Positions 54,143 to 62,113 of a DNA stretch of 64,000 bases are shown here, one piece after another (the first letter of the stretch is position 1; every line of letters begins with the position of its first letter). The notes beneath the pieces were generated by a model. That model was not told the DNA's origin and searched no databases. It saw nothing but the letters and a program-made list of their open reading frames with translations. Where the stretch lies: NCBI GenBank assembly GCA_002353635.1, contig DEKA01000005.1, forward strand, positions 2,951 through 66,950. The letters are read 5' to 3'. Made by a program: the position numbers and the translations under genes. This DNA comes from Lachnospiraceae bacterium UBA2734. Its GTDB lineage: Bacteria; Bacillota; Clostridia; Lachnospirales; Lachnospiraceae.

Positions 54143-55468
54143 ATGTTCTTTCGTGCTAAGCATTTGTCGAGCATCGATGCGGGTCATTACAAGAATACCG
54201 CCGACTGCGAGACAAAAGTAATGCCGGTCCCGGACGTAGTCAAGATCTCCATGTCCCAGAACATCGGTGCACCCTGCCAGCCTCTTGTCAAGAAGGGCGA
54301 TACCGTAAAGGTGGGGCAGAAGATCGGTGACACGGATGCATTCCTGCATGTTCCCGTACATTCCTCTGTATCCGGAACGGTGACAGGAATTGAGACCATG
54401 CGCAACGCCATGGGCGGCATGGACACCTTCGTTGTCATTGCGCCGGATAAGCTCCAGACAATGGACGAGAGCATCCACAAGCCTGAGGTGACGGACCACA
54501 AGAGCTTCGTCGCTGCCATCAAGGAGAGCGGCCTGGTAGGTCTTGGTGGTGCATCCTTCCCGGCATGGCTCAAGTATGATCCGAAGAATCTGAGCGAGAT
54601 CAAGACCATCATCGTCAACGGCGCAGAGTGCGAGCCTTTCATCACATCCGACCACAGAACGATGCTCGAGGATGCCCAGAATGTACTCGACGGTGCACAG
54701 GCACTGGTCAAGTACCTCGGCGCAGAGAAGGCTTATATCGCGATCGAGAACAACAAGCAGAATGCCATTGACAACTTCAACAAGATGATCAAAGAGCAGA
54801 ACATCACGAATGTCGAGACGTTCCCTCTGCAGGCGCGCTACCCCAAGGGAGCTGAGCGTGTGCTCATCTATGAGGTGACAGGCCAGCAGTGTGATGCAGG
54901 CGTCCTTCCTGCAGCTCTTGGCGTCATCGTTGCCAACGTAACTTCTACCGCATTCATTGGTCAGTATCTCAAGGACGGCGTTCCGCTGATCAAGAAGAGA
55001 GTGACTGTCGACGGCGATGCCATCAAGAATCCGCAGAACGTGCAGTTCCTTGTCGGCACACTGGTTGCAGATGTCATCGATTTCTGTGGCGGCTACAAGG
55101 CAGAGCCCAAGAAGATCCTTCTCGGCGGACCTATGATGGGCCGCGCGATCTTCACGGATGCACAGCCTCTTGTAAAGGCCAACAACGCAATCCTTGCCTT
55201 CACGGCTGAGCAGGCGCTCATCCCTGAGGAGACCGCATGCATCAACTGCGGCAGATGCCATCAGGCATGTCCGTTCGATCTGCTTCCGACCAAGTTCGCA
55301 GATGCATACGAGAGAAAAGACGTGCAGATGCTGCGCGATCTCAAGGTTATGCAGTGCATGGAGTGCGGCTCCTGCTCCTATGTATGTCCCGCACACCGTC
55401 CGCTTGCCTTCATGAACAAGCTCGGCAAGGCTATGGTAAAGGAGGCTGACAAGAATGGCAGAAAGTAG
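54143..55468 (+). CDS. rnfC: Rnf complex subunit C
   Basis: RnfC is the peripheral NADH-binding subunit of the membrane complex that couples ferredoxin oxidation and NAD reduction to Na+ or H+ pumping. The N-terminal RnfC barrel has PCQPLVKKGDTVKVGQKIG, the flavin/NADH fold has GLGGASFPAWLK and NGAECEPFITSDH, and two [4Fe-4S] motifs lie at the C terminus: CINCGRCHQACP and CMECGSCSYVCP. Length 441 is normal. The ATG follows AAGGAGG; the gene overlaps rnfD by 14 bases. Confidence 0.97.
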   Translation: MFFRAKHLSSIDAGHYKNTADCETKVMPVPDVVKISMSQNIGAPCQPLVKKGDTVKVGQKIGDTDAFLHVPVHSSVSGTVTGIETMRNAMGGMDTFVVIAPDKLQTMDESIHKPEVTDHKSFVAAIKESGLVGLGGASFPAWLKYDPKNLSEIKTIIVNGAECEPFITSDHRTMLEDAQNVLDGAQALVKYLGAEKAYIAIENNKQNAIDNFNKMIKEQNITNVETFPLQARYPKGAERVLIYEVTGQQCDAGVLPAALGVIVANVTSTAFIGQYLKDGVPLIKKRVTVDGDAIKNPQNVQFLVGTLVADVIDFCGGYKAEPKKILLGGPMMGRAIFTDAQPLVKANNAILAFTAEQALIPEETACINCGRCHQACPFDLLPTKFADAYERKDVQMLRDLKVMQCMECGSCSYVCPAHRPLAFMNKLGKAMVKEADKNGRK

Positions 55469-56507
55469 AACATTCAAGACAAACTTACAGGTATCCTCCT
55501 CACCTCACCTTGTGACAACGCTGGATACCAGGAAGACAATGATGTACGTGCTGATCGCACTCGTTCCTTCCGCTGTTGCAGCTACCGTATACTTTGGTGC
55601 AGGAGCTCTGCTGCGTATCATTCTCGGCGCATTCTTCGCATTCGCCAGTGAGTGGTGCTACAACAGGATCATGAAGAAGAAGGACACGACGCATGATCTG
55701 TCCTGCCTCGTGACCGGTGTCATCCTCGCCATGAACGTGCCCGCCAACTTCCCTGTATGGATGCTGGCCATCGGCTGCGGCGTCGCCATTGTCATTGTGA
55801 AGTGCCTTTACGGCGGCATCGGACGCAACATTGCAAACCCTGCAATCGTCGGCCGTATTGTACTGCTTCTGTCCTGGACTTCCTACATGACCACATGGCC
55901 GCTGACAAGATTCCAGAAGACGGCAGATGCTGTTACCGGCGCTACCCCTCTTGGCATGCTGGCAGACAAGGTCTATGATCAGTTCCCGTCCCTGACGAAT
56001 ATGTTCATCGGTAACATCGGCGGTGCTCTCGGTGAGACCTGCACGATCGCCATCATCCTCGGCGGTCTGTTCCTCATCTGGAAGAAGATCATCAGCCCGA
56101 TCATCCCTTGTGCATTCATCGCGACGGTGTTCGTGATCGCTCTTGTTTACTACGCAGTGAACCCGATCGACGGATACAATGCATTCCATATGGCTCTGTT
56201 CCACATCCTTGGCGGCGGCGTATTCTTCGGTGCGTTCTTCTGCGCAACAGATTATGTCACAAGCCCCATCATGAACAGAGGCAAGCTCATTTATGGCATC
56301 GGCTGCGGCGTTGTCACCATGGTCATCCGTCTGATGTGCTCTTATCCTGAAGGCGTTTCCTTCGCCATCCTGTTCATGAACATCATGACACCTCTGATTG
56401 ACCGCTATGTAGAGCGTCAGTTCTATGGCATCGCAGCAGCAGAGAAGGCAGCCAAGAAGGCCGCTAAGGAAGCTGCCGCAGCTGGAGCAAAGGAGGCGGC
56501 AAAATAA
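55455..56507 (+). CDS. rnfD: Rnf complex subunit D
   Basis: A multi-spanning subunit of the ion-pumping core that carries covalently bound FMN. The acceptor threonine is Thr164 in VTGATPLGML, matching the S/T-GAT flavinylation motif used by ApbE. The CATDYVTSP block is conserved, as is YPEGVSFAIL. The last 20 residues are a Lys/Ala-rich helix (EKAAKKAAKEAAAAGAKEAA), an uncommon end. Its TAA shares a base with the ATG of rnfG. Confidence 0.97.
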   Translation: MAESRTFKTNLQVSSSPHLVTTLDTRKTMMYVLIALVPSAVAATVYFGAGALLRIILGAFFAFASEWCYNRIMKKKDTTHDLSCLVTGVILAMNVPANFPVWMLAIGCGVAIVIVKCLYGGIGRNIANPAIVGRIVLLLSWTSYMTTWPLTRFQKTADAVTGATPLGMLADKVYDQFPSLTNMFIGNIGGALGETCTIAIILGGLFLIWKKIISPIIPCAFIATVFVIALVYYAVNPIDGYNAFHMALFHILGGGVFFGAFFCATDYVTSPIMNRGKLIYGIGCGVVTMVIRLMCSYPEGVSFAILFMNIMTPLIDRYVERQFYGIAAAEKAAKKAAKEAAAAGAKEAAK

Positions 56508-57100
56508 TGGAAAAGACGAATAACTTCCATGAATACGTATATCCTGTCATTATCCTGACAGTGATCGCATTCGTAGCAACGCTTCTTCTGGCGCTGACCA
56601 ACATGGTTTCTGCCCCTGTCATTGCGAAGAACAGTGCAGCGAGAGCAGATGCCACAAGAAAGGAAGTCCTTGCAGACGGAGACAGCTTCGCTCCAGTGCA
56701 GGGACTGACAGACAGTGATCTTGCCAAGAGTTCCGACGGCAAGGCATCCATCGAGTCCACAGATGACGTACAGGCAGCTGCCAACGGCGCCGGTTATGTC
56801 ATGACTGTACACACCACTTCTTTCGGCGGCGACCTCACCATGATGGTCGGCATCGATAAGAAAGGTGCAGTGACAGGCGTAAAGGTAACTGATCATTCTG
56901 ATACCCCTGGTGTCGGCACAAAGGATCAGGCAGATGATTATCTCGCACAGTATGTCGGCAAGACTGAGTTGACAAGCCCTCTCAATGTCAAGAAGGAGAA
57001 GGACTTCCAGTACATCTCCGGTGCATCTGTTTCCGGTACTGCCATCCACAGAGGCGTCGGCGTTGCTCTCGATGAGTACAAGACTGTTGCTGGCAAGTAA
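56507..57100 (+). CDS. rnfG: Rnf complex subunit G
   Basis: A single-span subunit with an outside FMN-binding domain. One membrane segment lies at residues 12-33. The flavinylation site is FQYISGASVSG with Ser174 at the acceptor position, where many RnfG proteins have threonine; the ApbE motif allows either. HSDTPGVGTK is a conserved block. Length 197 is normal. ApbE itself is not in the window. Confidence 0.95.
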   Translation: MEKTNNFHEYVYPVIILTVIAFVATLLLALTNMVSAPVIAKNSAARADATRKEVLADGDSFAPVQGLTDSDLAKSSDGKASIESTDDVQAAANGAGYVMTVHTTSFGGDLTMMVGIDKKGAVTGVKVTDHSDTPGVGTKDQADDYLAQYVGKTELTSPLNVKKEKDFQYISGASVSGTAIHRGVGVALDEYKTVAGK

Positions 57101-57134
57101 TAAAGGTTACTGATCTGACAGCGGAAAGGAAAAT

Positions 57135-57869
57135 ATGGCTGAACAAAAGAAATCCAAACTCAGTATCCTGACAAACGGTTTGATCAAGGAAAACCCTGTT
57201 CTGGTACTGGTTATCGGCACATGCCCGACACTGGCGACCTCCACATCCGTGGAGACAGGCTTTGGTATGGGCCTCGCCGCTACGGCGGTTCTGATCTGCT
57301 CCAATATTGTTATCAGTGCTCTGCACAAGCTGATTCCGGATAAGGTAAGAATCCCCTGCTTTATCACCGTCATCGCTGCATTCGTTACCATCGTGCAGAT
57401 GCTGCTGGAGGCATACGTTCCTTCACTTTACAGTGCACTGGGACTGTATCTGCCTCTGATCGTTGTTAACTGCATCATCCTCGGCCGTGCCGAGATGTTT
57501 GCATCCAAGAATTCTGTTGTTGACTCCGCTCTCGACGGTGTCGGCATGGGCCTTGGTTTTACACTGACTCTGTGCATCATGGGCTCCATCCGTGAGATCC
57601 TTGGTTCCGGCACATGGCTTGCAGGCGACTGGTTCGGTCTTGCTCCGGGATTCAAGGGCATCATTCTTCAGTCCAGATGGATTCCCGGCATGAACATCAT
57701 GACCATGGTTCCCGGCGGATTCTTCGTATTCGCCTGTGTGATGGCCACTGTTCATTACTTTACAAGAGACAAGTCCAAGATCCGCAACAGCTTTGGCTGC
57801 GACGGCTGCGCTATGCAGGGCGTCTGCACGGATGACGACAAGGCAGCGGAGAAAGGAGCAGCAGCATAA
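57135..57869 (+). CDS. rnfE: Rnf complex subunit E
   Basis: An integral subunit homologous to RnfA; the two form an inverted pair that holds an iron-sulfur centre in the membrane. NPVLVLVIGTCPTLATS and NCIILGRAEMFA supply the conserved cysteines. The protein is 244 residues, with a soluble C-terminal tail carrying FGCDGCAMQGVC (three cysteines) not found in the proteobacterial RnfE pattern I know. TAATG overlap with rnfA. Confidence 0.95.
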   Translation: MAEQKKSKLSILTNGLIKENPVLVLVIGTCPTLATSTSVETGFGMGLAATAVLICSNIVISALHKLIPDKVRIPCFITVIAAFVTIVQMLLEAYVPSLYSALGLYLPLIVVNCIILGRAEMFASKNSVVDSALDGVGMGLGFTLTLCIMGSIREILGSGTWLAGDWFGLAPGFKGIILQSRWIPGMNIMTMVPGGFFVFACVMATVHYFTRDKSKIRNSFGCDGCAMQGVCTDDDKAAEKGAAA

Positions 57870-58459
57870 TGTCTACTCTGAGTAAAATGGTGATCATCAT
57901 TATCGGTATGATCACAGTTAACAACTATCCTCTGTCCCAGTTCCTTGGCATCTGCCCGTTCCTCGGCGTGTCCACGGATCTGAACAGTGCAACAGGTATG
58001 GGCGTCGCCGTTACCTTCGTCATGACGCTCGCCACAATCGTTACATGGCCTCTGCAGATCTTCGTGCTGGATAAACTCGGCATCGGATATCTCCAGACCG
58101 TAGCTTTCATTCTGATCATTGCGGCTCTCGTACAGTTCATCGAGATGTTCATGAAGAAGAATATGCCTGCCCTCTACAAGAGCATGGGTATTTATCTTCC
58201 CCTCATCACAACGAACTGCGCAGTTCTCGGTGTCTGCATCAGCAACCTGGACAAGGAATACAACTTCTTCGAGTCCGTTGCACAGGCATTCGGCGGCGGA
58301 CTTGGCTTCTGGTTCGCTCTCTGCATAATGGCAGGTGTCCGCTCCAAACTGGTTGATCAGTCCAGAATCCCGAAGTCCTTCCATGGTGTTCCGATCGTAC
58401 TGACGACGGCATCCATTCTCTCCCTGGCCTTCCTCGGATTCTCCGGCATGTTCTCATGA
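57869..58459 (+). CDS. rnfA: Rnf complex subunit A
   Basis: A 196-residue, six-span subunit. NNYPLSQFLGICPFLGVS and TTNCAVLGVCI hold the cysteines that, with those of RnfE, form the intramembrane iron-sulfur site. Start overlaps the rnfE stop by one base; rnfB follows after 13 bases with an AGGAGGAG site. Confidence 0.96.
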   Translation: MSTLSKMVIIIIGMITVNNYPLSQFLGICPFLGVSTDLNSATGMGVAVTFVMTLATIVTWPLQIFVLDKLGIGYLQTVAFILIIAALVQFIEMFMKKNMPALYKSMGIYLPLITTNCAVLGVCISNLDKEYNFFESVAQAFGGGLGFWFALCIMAGVRSKLVDQSRIPKSFHGVPIVLTTASILSLAFLGFSGMFS

Positions 58460-58472
58460 GAGGAGGAGAAGA

Positions 58473-59312
58473 ATGAACTTAGTTATCATTGCAGTAGTTT
58501 TACTGCTCATCATTGGTCTTGTGGCCGGCATTCTTCTTTCCTTTGCCAGCAAGATTTTTGAGGTCAAGGAAGATCAGCTCTTCATCGATCTTCGTGCACA
58601 GCTCCCCGGTGCCAACTGCGGCGGCTGCGGCTTTGCAGGATGCGATGATTACGCACATGCACTGGCAGCCGGCGGCAAGAGCGGAGACACACCCTGCAAC
58701 AAGTGTGCTGTAGGCGGTCCCGCTGTAGCTGAGAAGCTCGCGCAGATTCTTGGCACTTCTGCAGGTGCTGAGGAGAAGATGGTTTCGTTCGTTGCCTGCA
58801 ACGGCACAAACGAGAACGCGCAGAAGCTCTATGAGTACAAGGGAATCGACAGCTGCAAGGCTGCGAAGACGCTCTTCGGCGGCACAAAGGCCTGCAAGTA
58901 CGGCTGCATCGGTCTTGGCGACTGCGTAGATGCCTGCCAGTTCGACGCCATCCACATCATTGACGGTGTGGCTGTAGTCGGCAGAGACTACTGCACAGCA
59001 TGTCAGGCCTGCATCAAGGTCTGCCCGCAGAACCTGATCTCTCTGAAGCCTTACAACGAGATCGTTACCGTGAAGTGCTCCAACAAGGATCTCGGCCGCG
59101 CCGCCATGGCAGTCTGCAAGACATCCTGCATCGCCTGCCACATGTGCGAGAGAACCTGCCAGCATGACGCTGTGCATGTCATCGACAATGTTGCCATTAT
59201 CGATCCCGCAAAGTGCGTCGGCTGCGGCGACTGCGCTGCGAAGTGCCCGAAGCACGCGATCCTCGACCTCAAGGCCAAGGAGCACGCGGAAGCAAAGGGT
59301 GCTACGGCTTAA
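58473..59312 (+). CDS. rnfB: Rnf complex subunit B (polyferredoxin)
   Basis: The entry point for electrons from reduced ferredoxin. One N-terminal membrane segment (residues 4-26) is followed by the GANCGGCGFAGCDDYA cluster domain. Four ferredoxin-type cysteine motifs follow: CIGLGDCVDACQ, CTACQACIKVCP, CIACHMCERTCQ and CVGCGDCAAKCP. Length 279 fits the clostridial form. It is the last gene of the operon and is followed by a strong terminator. Confidence 0.97.
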   Translation: MNLVIIAVVLLLIIGLVAGILLSFASKIFEVKEDQLFIDLRAQLPGANCGGCGFAGCDDYAHALAAGGKSGDTPCNKCAVGGPAVAEKLAQILGTSAGAEEKMVSFVACNGTNENAQKLYEYKGIDSCKAAKTLFGGTKACKYGCIGLGDCVDACQFDAIHIIDGVAVVGRDYCTACQACIKVCPQNLISLKPYNEIVTVKCSNKDLGRAAMAVCKTSCIACHMCERTCQHDAVHVIDNVAIIDPAKCVGCGDCAAKCPKHAILDLKAKEHAEAKGATA

Positions 59313-59345
59313 TCATTTCCGGACAGTCATCTTTATGTTATGATG

Positions 59346-59378
59346 GGACCGGCACGGTAATCGTGCCGGTCCTTTTTT
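59346..59378 (+). terminator. Strong intrinsic terminator of the rnf operon
   Basis: GGACCGGCACG (59346-59356) pairs perfectly with CGTGCCGGTCC (59362-59372) around GTAAT, followed by six T residues (59373-59378). It lies 33 bases after the rnfB stop and 26 bases before the next start. Confidence 0.93.
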
Positions 59379-59403
59379 CAACTTGCAGATTATCGGGGGG
59401 GTT

Positions 59404-60975
59404 ATGGAACTCTATTCTTTAAGGTTTTTTACCTTTCTCATCCTGTCTCTGCTGGCATATTACCTGGCGGGATTTATAAGGCCGAAGGCGCAGTGGTGCG
59501 TTCTTCTGTGTGCGAGTCTCATCTCTTACCTGATCGTGAATGCGCACAGCATGATTTTTATTCTCTCAACGGCATTGACGGTCTGGGCAGGCGCCATGTG
59601 GCTGTCGTCTCTCTCCCGAAGACGTGACCTTGCAGAAAAAAGTGCTGTGGACCGTGCGGGACGAAAGGCAGTGAGAGAGCGCTATGCAGGAAAGAGAAGG
59701 CTTGTTTTCCTGCTGGTGCTGGCGGTCAATCTCGGAATTCTCTGCTATATCAAGTATTGGAATGTCATTCTGGGGCATCTGCGCATCCACCATGGACTCA
59801 GCAGTCTTCTCCTGCCGCTTGGCATCTCTTTCTATACCTTCCAATCCCTTGGCTATCTCATCGACATCTATTATGACAAATACGAGTGTGAGAGGAATCC
59901 CTTCCGCTTCCTTCTCTTCGTATCCTACTTCCCGCAGCTGATCCAGGGACCGATCAACAGATTCAACAACATACAAAAAGATTTATTCAGTGCGCATAAG
60001 CCGGACACGGAGATGTTCAGGCTGGCCATCCTCTATATGGGATACGGATATCTGAAGAAATGCGCCATTGCGGACATGATGTCGCCCATGATCGCCGGCA
60101 TTTTTGACAAACCGGATCCGAATGTACCGGGGGCTGCCGTTCTTTTTGGCATTCTGTCGTATTCGGTGCAGCAGTACTGCGACTTCTCCGGAGGAATCGA
60201 CATTGTTCTTGGCGTCTCGATGCTCTTTGGCATACGAATGACGCCGAACTTCAGACAGCCTTATTTTTCTGTGTCTCTGGCCGATTTCTGGCGCAGATGG
60301 CACATCACGCTGGGCACATGGATGAGGGATTACGTCTTTTATCCGTTTGCCGTCACCAGGCCCATGCAGAACCTTGGAAAATATGCGAAGAAGCACTTCG
60401 GCCGCCATGCCGGAAGAACGCTTCCTGCATGTATTGCCAACCTCCTGGTTTTCTTTCTCGTAGGTCTCTGGCACGGTGCCGAGACGCATTATCTTCTCTG
60501 GGGCATTTACAACGGCCTTGTCATCGCAGCCAGTGACCTCTTCAAGCCCGCGTTCCAGAAATTGAACGGACTGCTGCACATCCGCGAAGAGAGCAGCGGA
60601 ATGTATATTTTCCGCATCATCAGGACCTTTGTTATCGTAAACATCGGATGGTTTTTCGATCGGATCACGGATTTTTCCTACTGCAGAACATGTTTTCTCA
60701 ACGTCTTCAGGCACTTCGACCTCGCGGGGGCGAAGGACTTCATCTATGCCGTCGGCAACGACGGGTGGGTCTTTGCCTACCGGCTCGCCGCTGCGTGCCT
60801 TGTCTTTGTTTTCATCATCAGTGTGCTGAAGGAGCGGAAAATCAAGGTGGAGGAGGGAATTCTCCATCTGGCCCTGCCGCTTCGCTGGCTCCTGTATGTC
60901 TGTGTCATCGCGGCAGTTCTGTGGTCATTTACGGTCGTTGGCATTGCGCGGGGATTTATGTATGCGAATTTTTAG
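59404..60975 (+). CDS. MBOAT family membrane O-acyltransferase (AlgI-like), second copy
   Basis: A 523-residue multi-span protein with YFPQLIQGPINRF, QYCDFSGGIDIVLG, WRRWHITLG (His300) and GLWHG (His357). It matches AlgI/DltB-type acyltransferases. The ATG at 59404 has a GGGGGGG site immediately upstream and is preferred over a TTG seven codons earlier. It overlaps the SGNH-like partner by 14 bases. The similarity to the copy at 4020 is in the motifs only; loops differ, so the two pairs are probably not a recent duplication. Confidence 0.88.
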   Translation: MELYSLRFFTFLILSLLAYYLAGFIRPKAQWCVLLCASLISYLIVNAHSMIFILSTALTVWAGAMWLSSLSRRRDLAEKSAVDRAGRKAVRERYAGKRRLVFLLVLAVNLGILCYIKYWNVILGHLRIHHGLSSLLLPLGISFYTFQSLGYLIDIYYDKYECERNPFRFLLFVSYFPQLIQGPINRFNNIQKDLFSAHKPDTEMFRLAILYMGYGYLKKCAIADMMSPMIAGIFDKPDPNVPGAAVLFGILSYSVQQYCDFSGGIDIVLGVSMLFGIRMTPNFRQPYFSVSLADFWRRWHITLGTWMRDYVFYPFAVTRPMQNLGKYAKKHFGRHAGRTLPACIANLLVFFLVGLWHGAETHYLLWGIYNGLVIAASDLFKPAFQKLNGLLHIREESSGMYIFRIIRTFVIVNIGWFFDRITDFSYCRTCFLNVFRHFDLAGAKDFIYAVGNDGWVFAYRLAAACLVFVFIISVLKERKIKVEEGILHLALPLRWLLYVCVIAAVLWSFTVVGIARGFMYANF

Positions 60976-62113
60976 TCAGAAACCTTTTCGGAAGAGGCTG
61001 ATTGCGGGGTTCATTGTCCTTCTGATTCTTTTGAACTATGCGGCTGGTTTTTTTATGGAGCCCATGGTCACTGCGGCAGATGTCATGTGGCAGGATTTCA
61101 GAAGGCAGAAACAGCTTGACACCGTATATGTTGGTTCTTCTTTCTGCAGAGCTTCGTTCAATCCGTATATAATCGACAATATCCTTGGCACGGACAGTTT
61201 CAATATGGGCACTTCGTCGCAGACGATCGATGAGTCGCTTATTTCCGTGAGGGATGCAGTGCGCACTTACCATGTGAAGACTGTGATCTACGGCGTGGGA
61301 TTCTACAATTTCGATGCGCTGACCAACAAAAATGTCAATGCAAAGGTGGGGTTCCGGCGCGCTATGGAGAAGTCAATGTCTCTGCCGCAGGCGCTGCGGT
61401 CCAAATGGGAGTTTGTGACAGGCAGAGATGAGTTCAGTGATCCGCTCTCGGTGAATTATTTCTTTCCATGGCTGTATAATCATATCGATTTCAACGATCC
61501 GGATGCCTATGAGGACAATATTGAGTATAAGCTGAGCGGAAAGAGCGTCCTGCAGATAGCAGCGCAGAAGGAAAAATTCCGTTTCTATAGAGGAAAAGGA
61601 TTTCTTGTCAAGGACGGTGTCATCGATTACAGCAATATTGAGGATACGGGAAAGGATCTGTATGATAATCATCCGGATCCCGTGACCATGCGCAAAATGG
61701 ATGAACTGTGCAGGTATTGCAGAGAAAACGGTGTCTCCCTCATTGTTGTACAGACGCCAAAAACCGCTGTGGATGTGACGAGCTACGGTGAGCAGTACAT
61801 GAGAGAGAGCAGGGAACTGGAGCAGTTCTTTGCACAGCGGGGCGCGCAGTACTACGACTTCAATCTGATCAAGCCCTCTGTCTACCAGCCGCAGCCGGAT
61901 GATTTCGAAGATTTTGAGCATTTGAACGAGAAAGGCAGCTCTGCGTTCAGCACTGCCTTTGCGAATTTTCTGAGAGGGCACAGTGAGGATGAGAGAAGAA
62001 ATCTGTTCTGGCGCGACTGGGCTGCCTATACGAGTTCACTTCAGCAGACGGGAACAATGATTTACGGGGGAAGGAGTGGAGATGGAAAGGTTAAATGCAT
62101 TCCTGCACGATAG
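60962..62113 (+). CDS. SGNH-like membrane-anchored protein, partner of second MBOAT
   Basis: 383 residues with one N-terminal membrane segment (about 10-30) and an outside domain. VYVGSSFCRASF (Ser60 in the GSS block) and a late DFEH pair (Asp317, His320) followed by LNEKGSSAFS are in the order expected for SGNH/DltD-like acyl acceptor enzymes. The ATG at 60962 is inside the end of the MBOAT gene with GGGGA at seven bases. It shares this layout with the protein at 2684 but lacks that protein's long C-terminal region. Confidence 0.68.
   Translation: MRIFSQKPFRKRLIAGFIVLLILLNYAAGFFMEPMVTAADVMWQDFRRQKQLDTVYVGSSFCRASFNPYIIDNILGTDSFNMGTSSQTIDESLISVRDAVRTYHVKTVIYGVGFYNFDALTNKNVNAKVGFRRAMEKSMSLPQALRSKWEFVTGRDEFSDPLSVNYFFPWLYNHIDFNDPDAYEDNIEYKLSGKSVLQIAAQKEKFRFYRGKGFLVKDGVIDYSNIEDTGKDLYDNHPDPVTMRKMDELCRYCRENGVSLIVVQTPKTAVDVTSYGEQYMRESRELEQFFAQRGAQYYDFNLIKPSVYQPQPDDFEDFEHLNEKGSSAFSTAFANFLRGHSEDERRNLFWRDWAAYTSSLQQTGTMIYGGRSGDGKVKCIPAR

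Noticed and set aside
54122..55477. Open frame of about 450 codons on the minus strand, opposite rnfC
   Set aside because: It mirrors the whole of rnfC, has no family resemblance, and the plus-strand gene is certain. Long antisense frames are expected with this codon usage.
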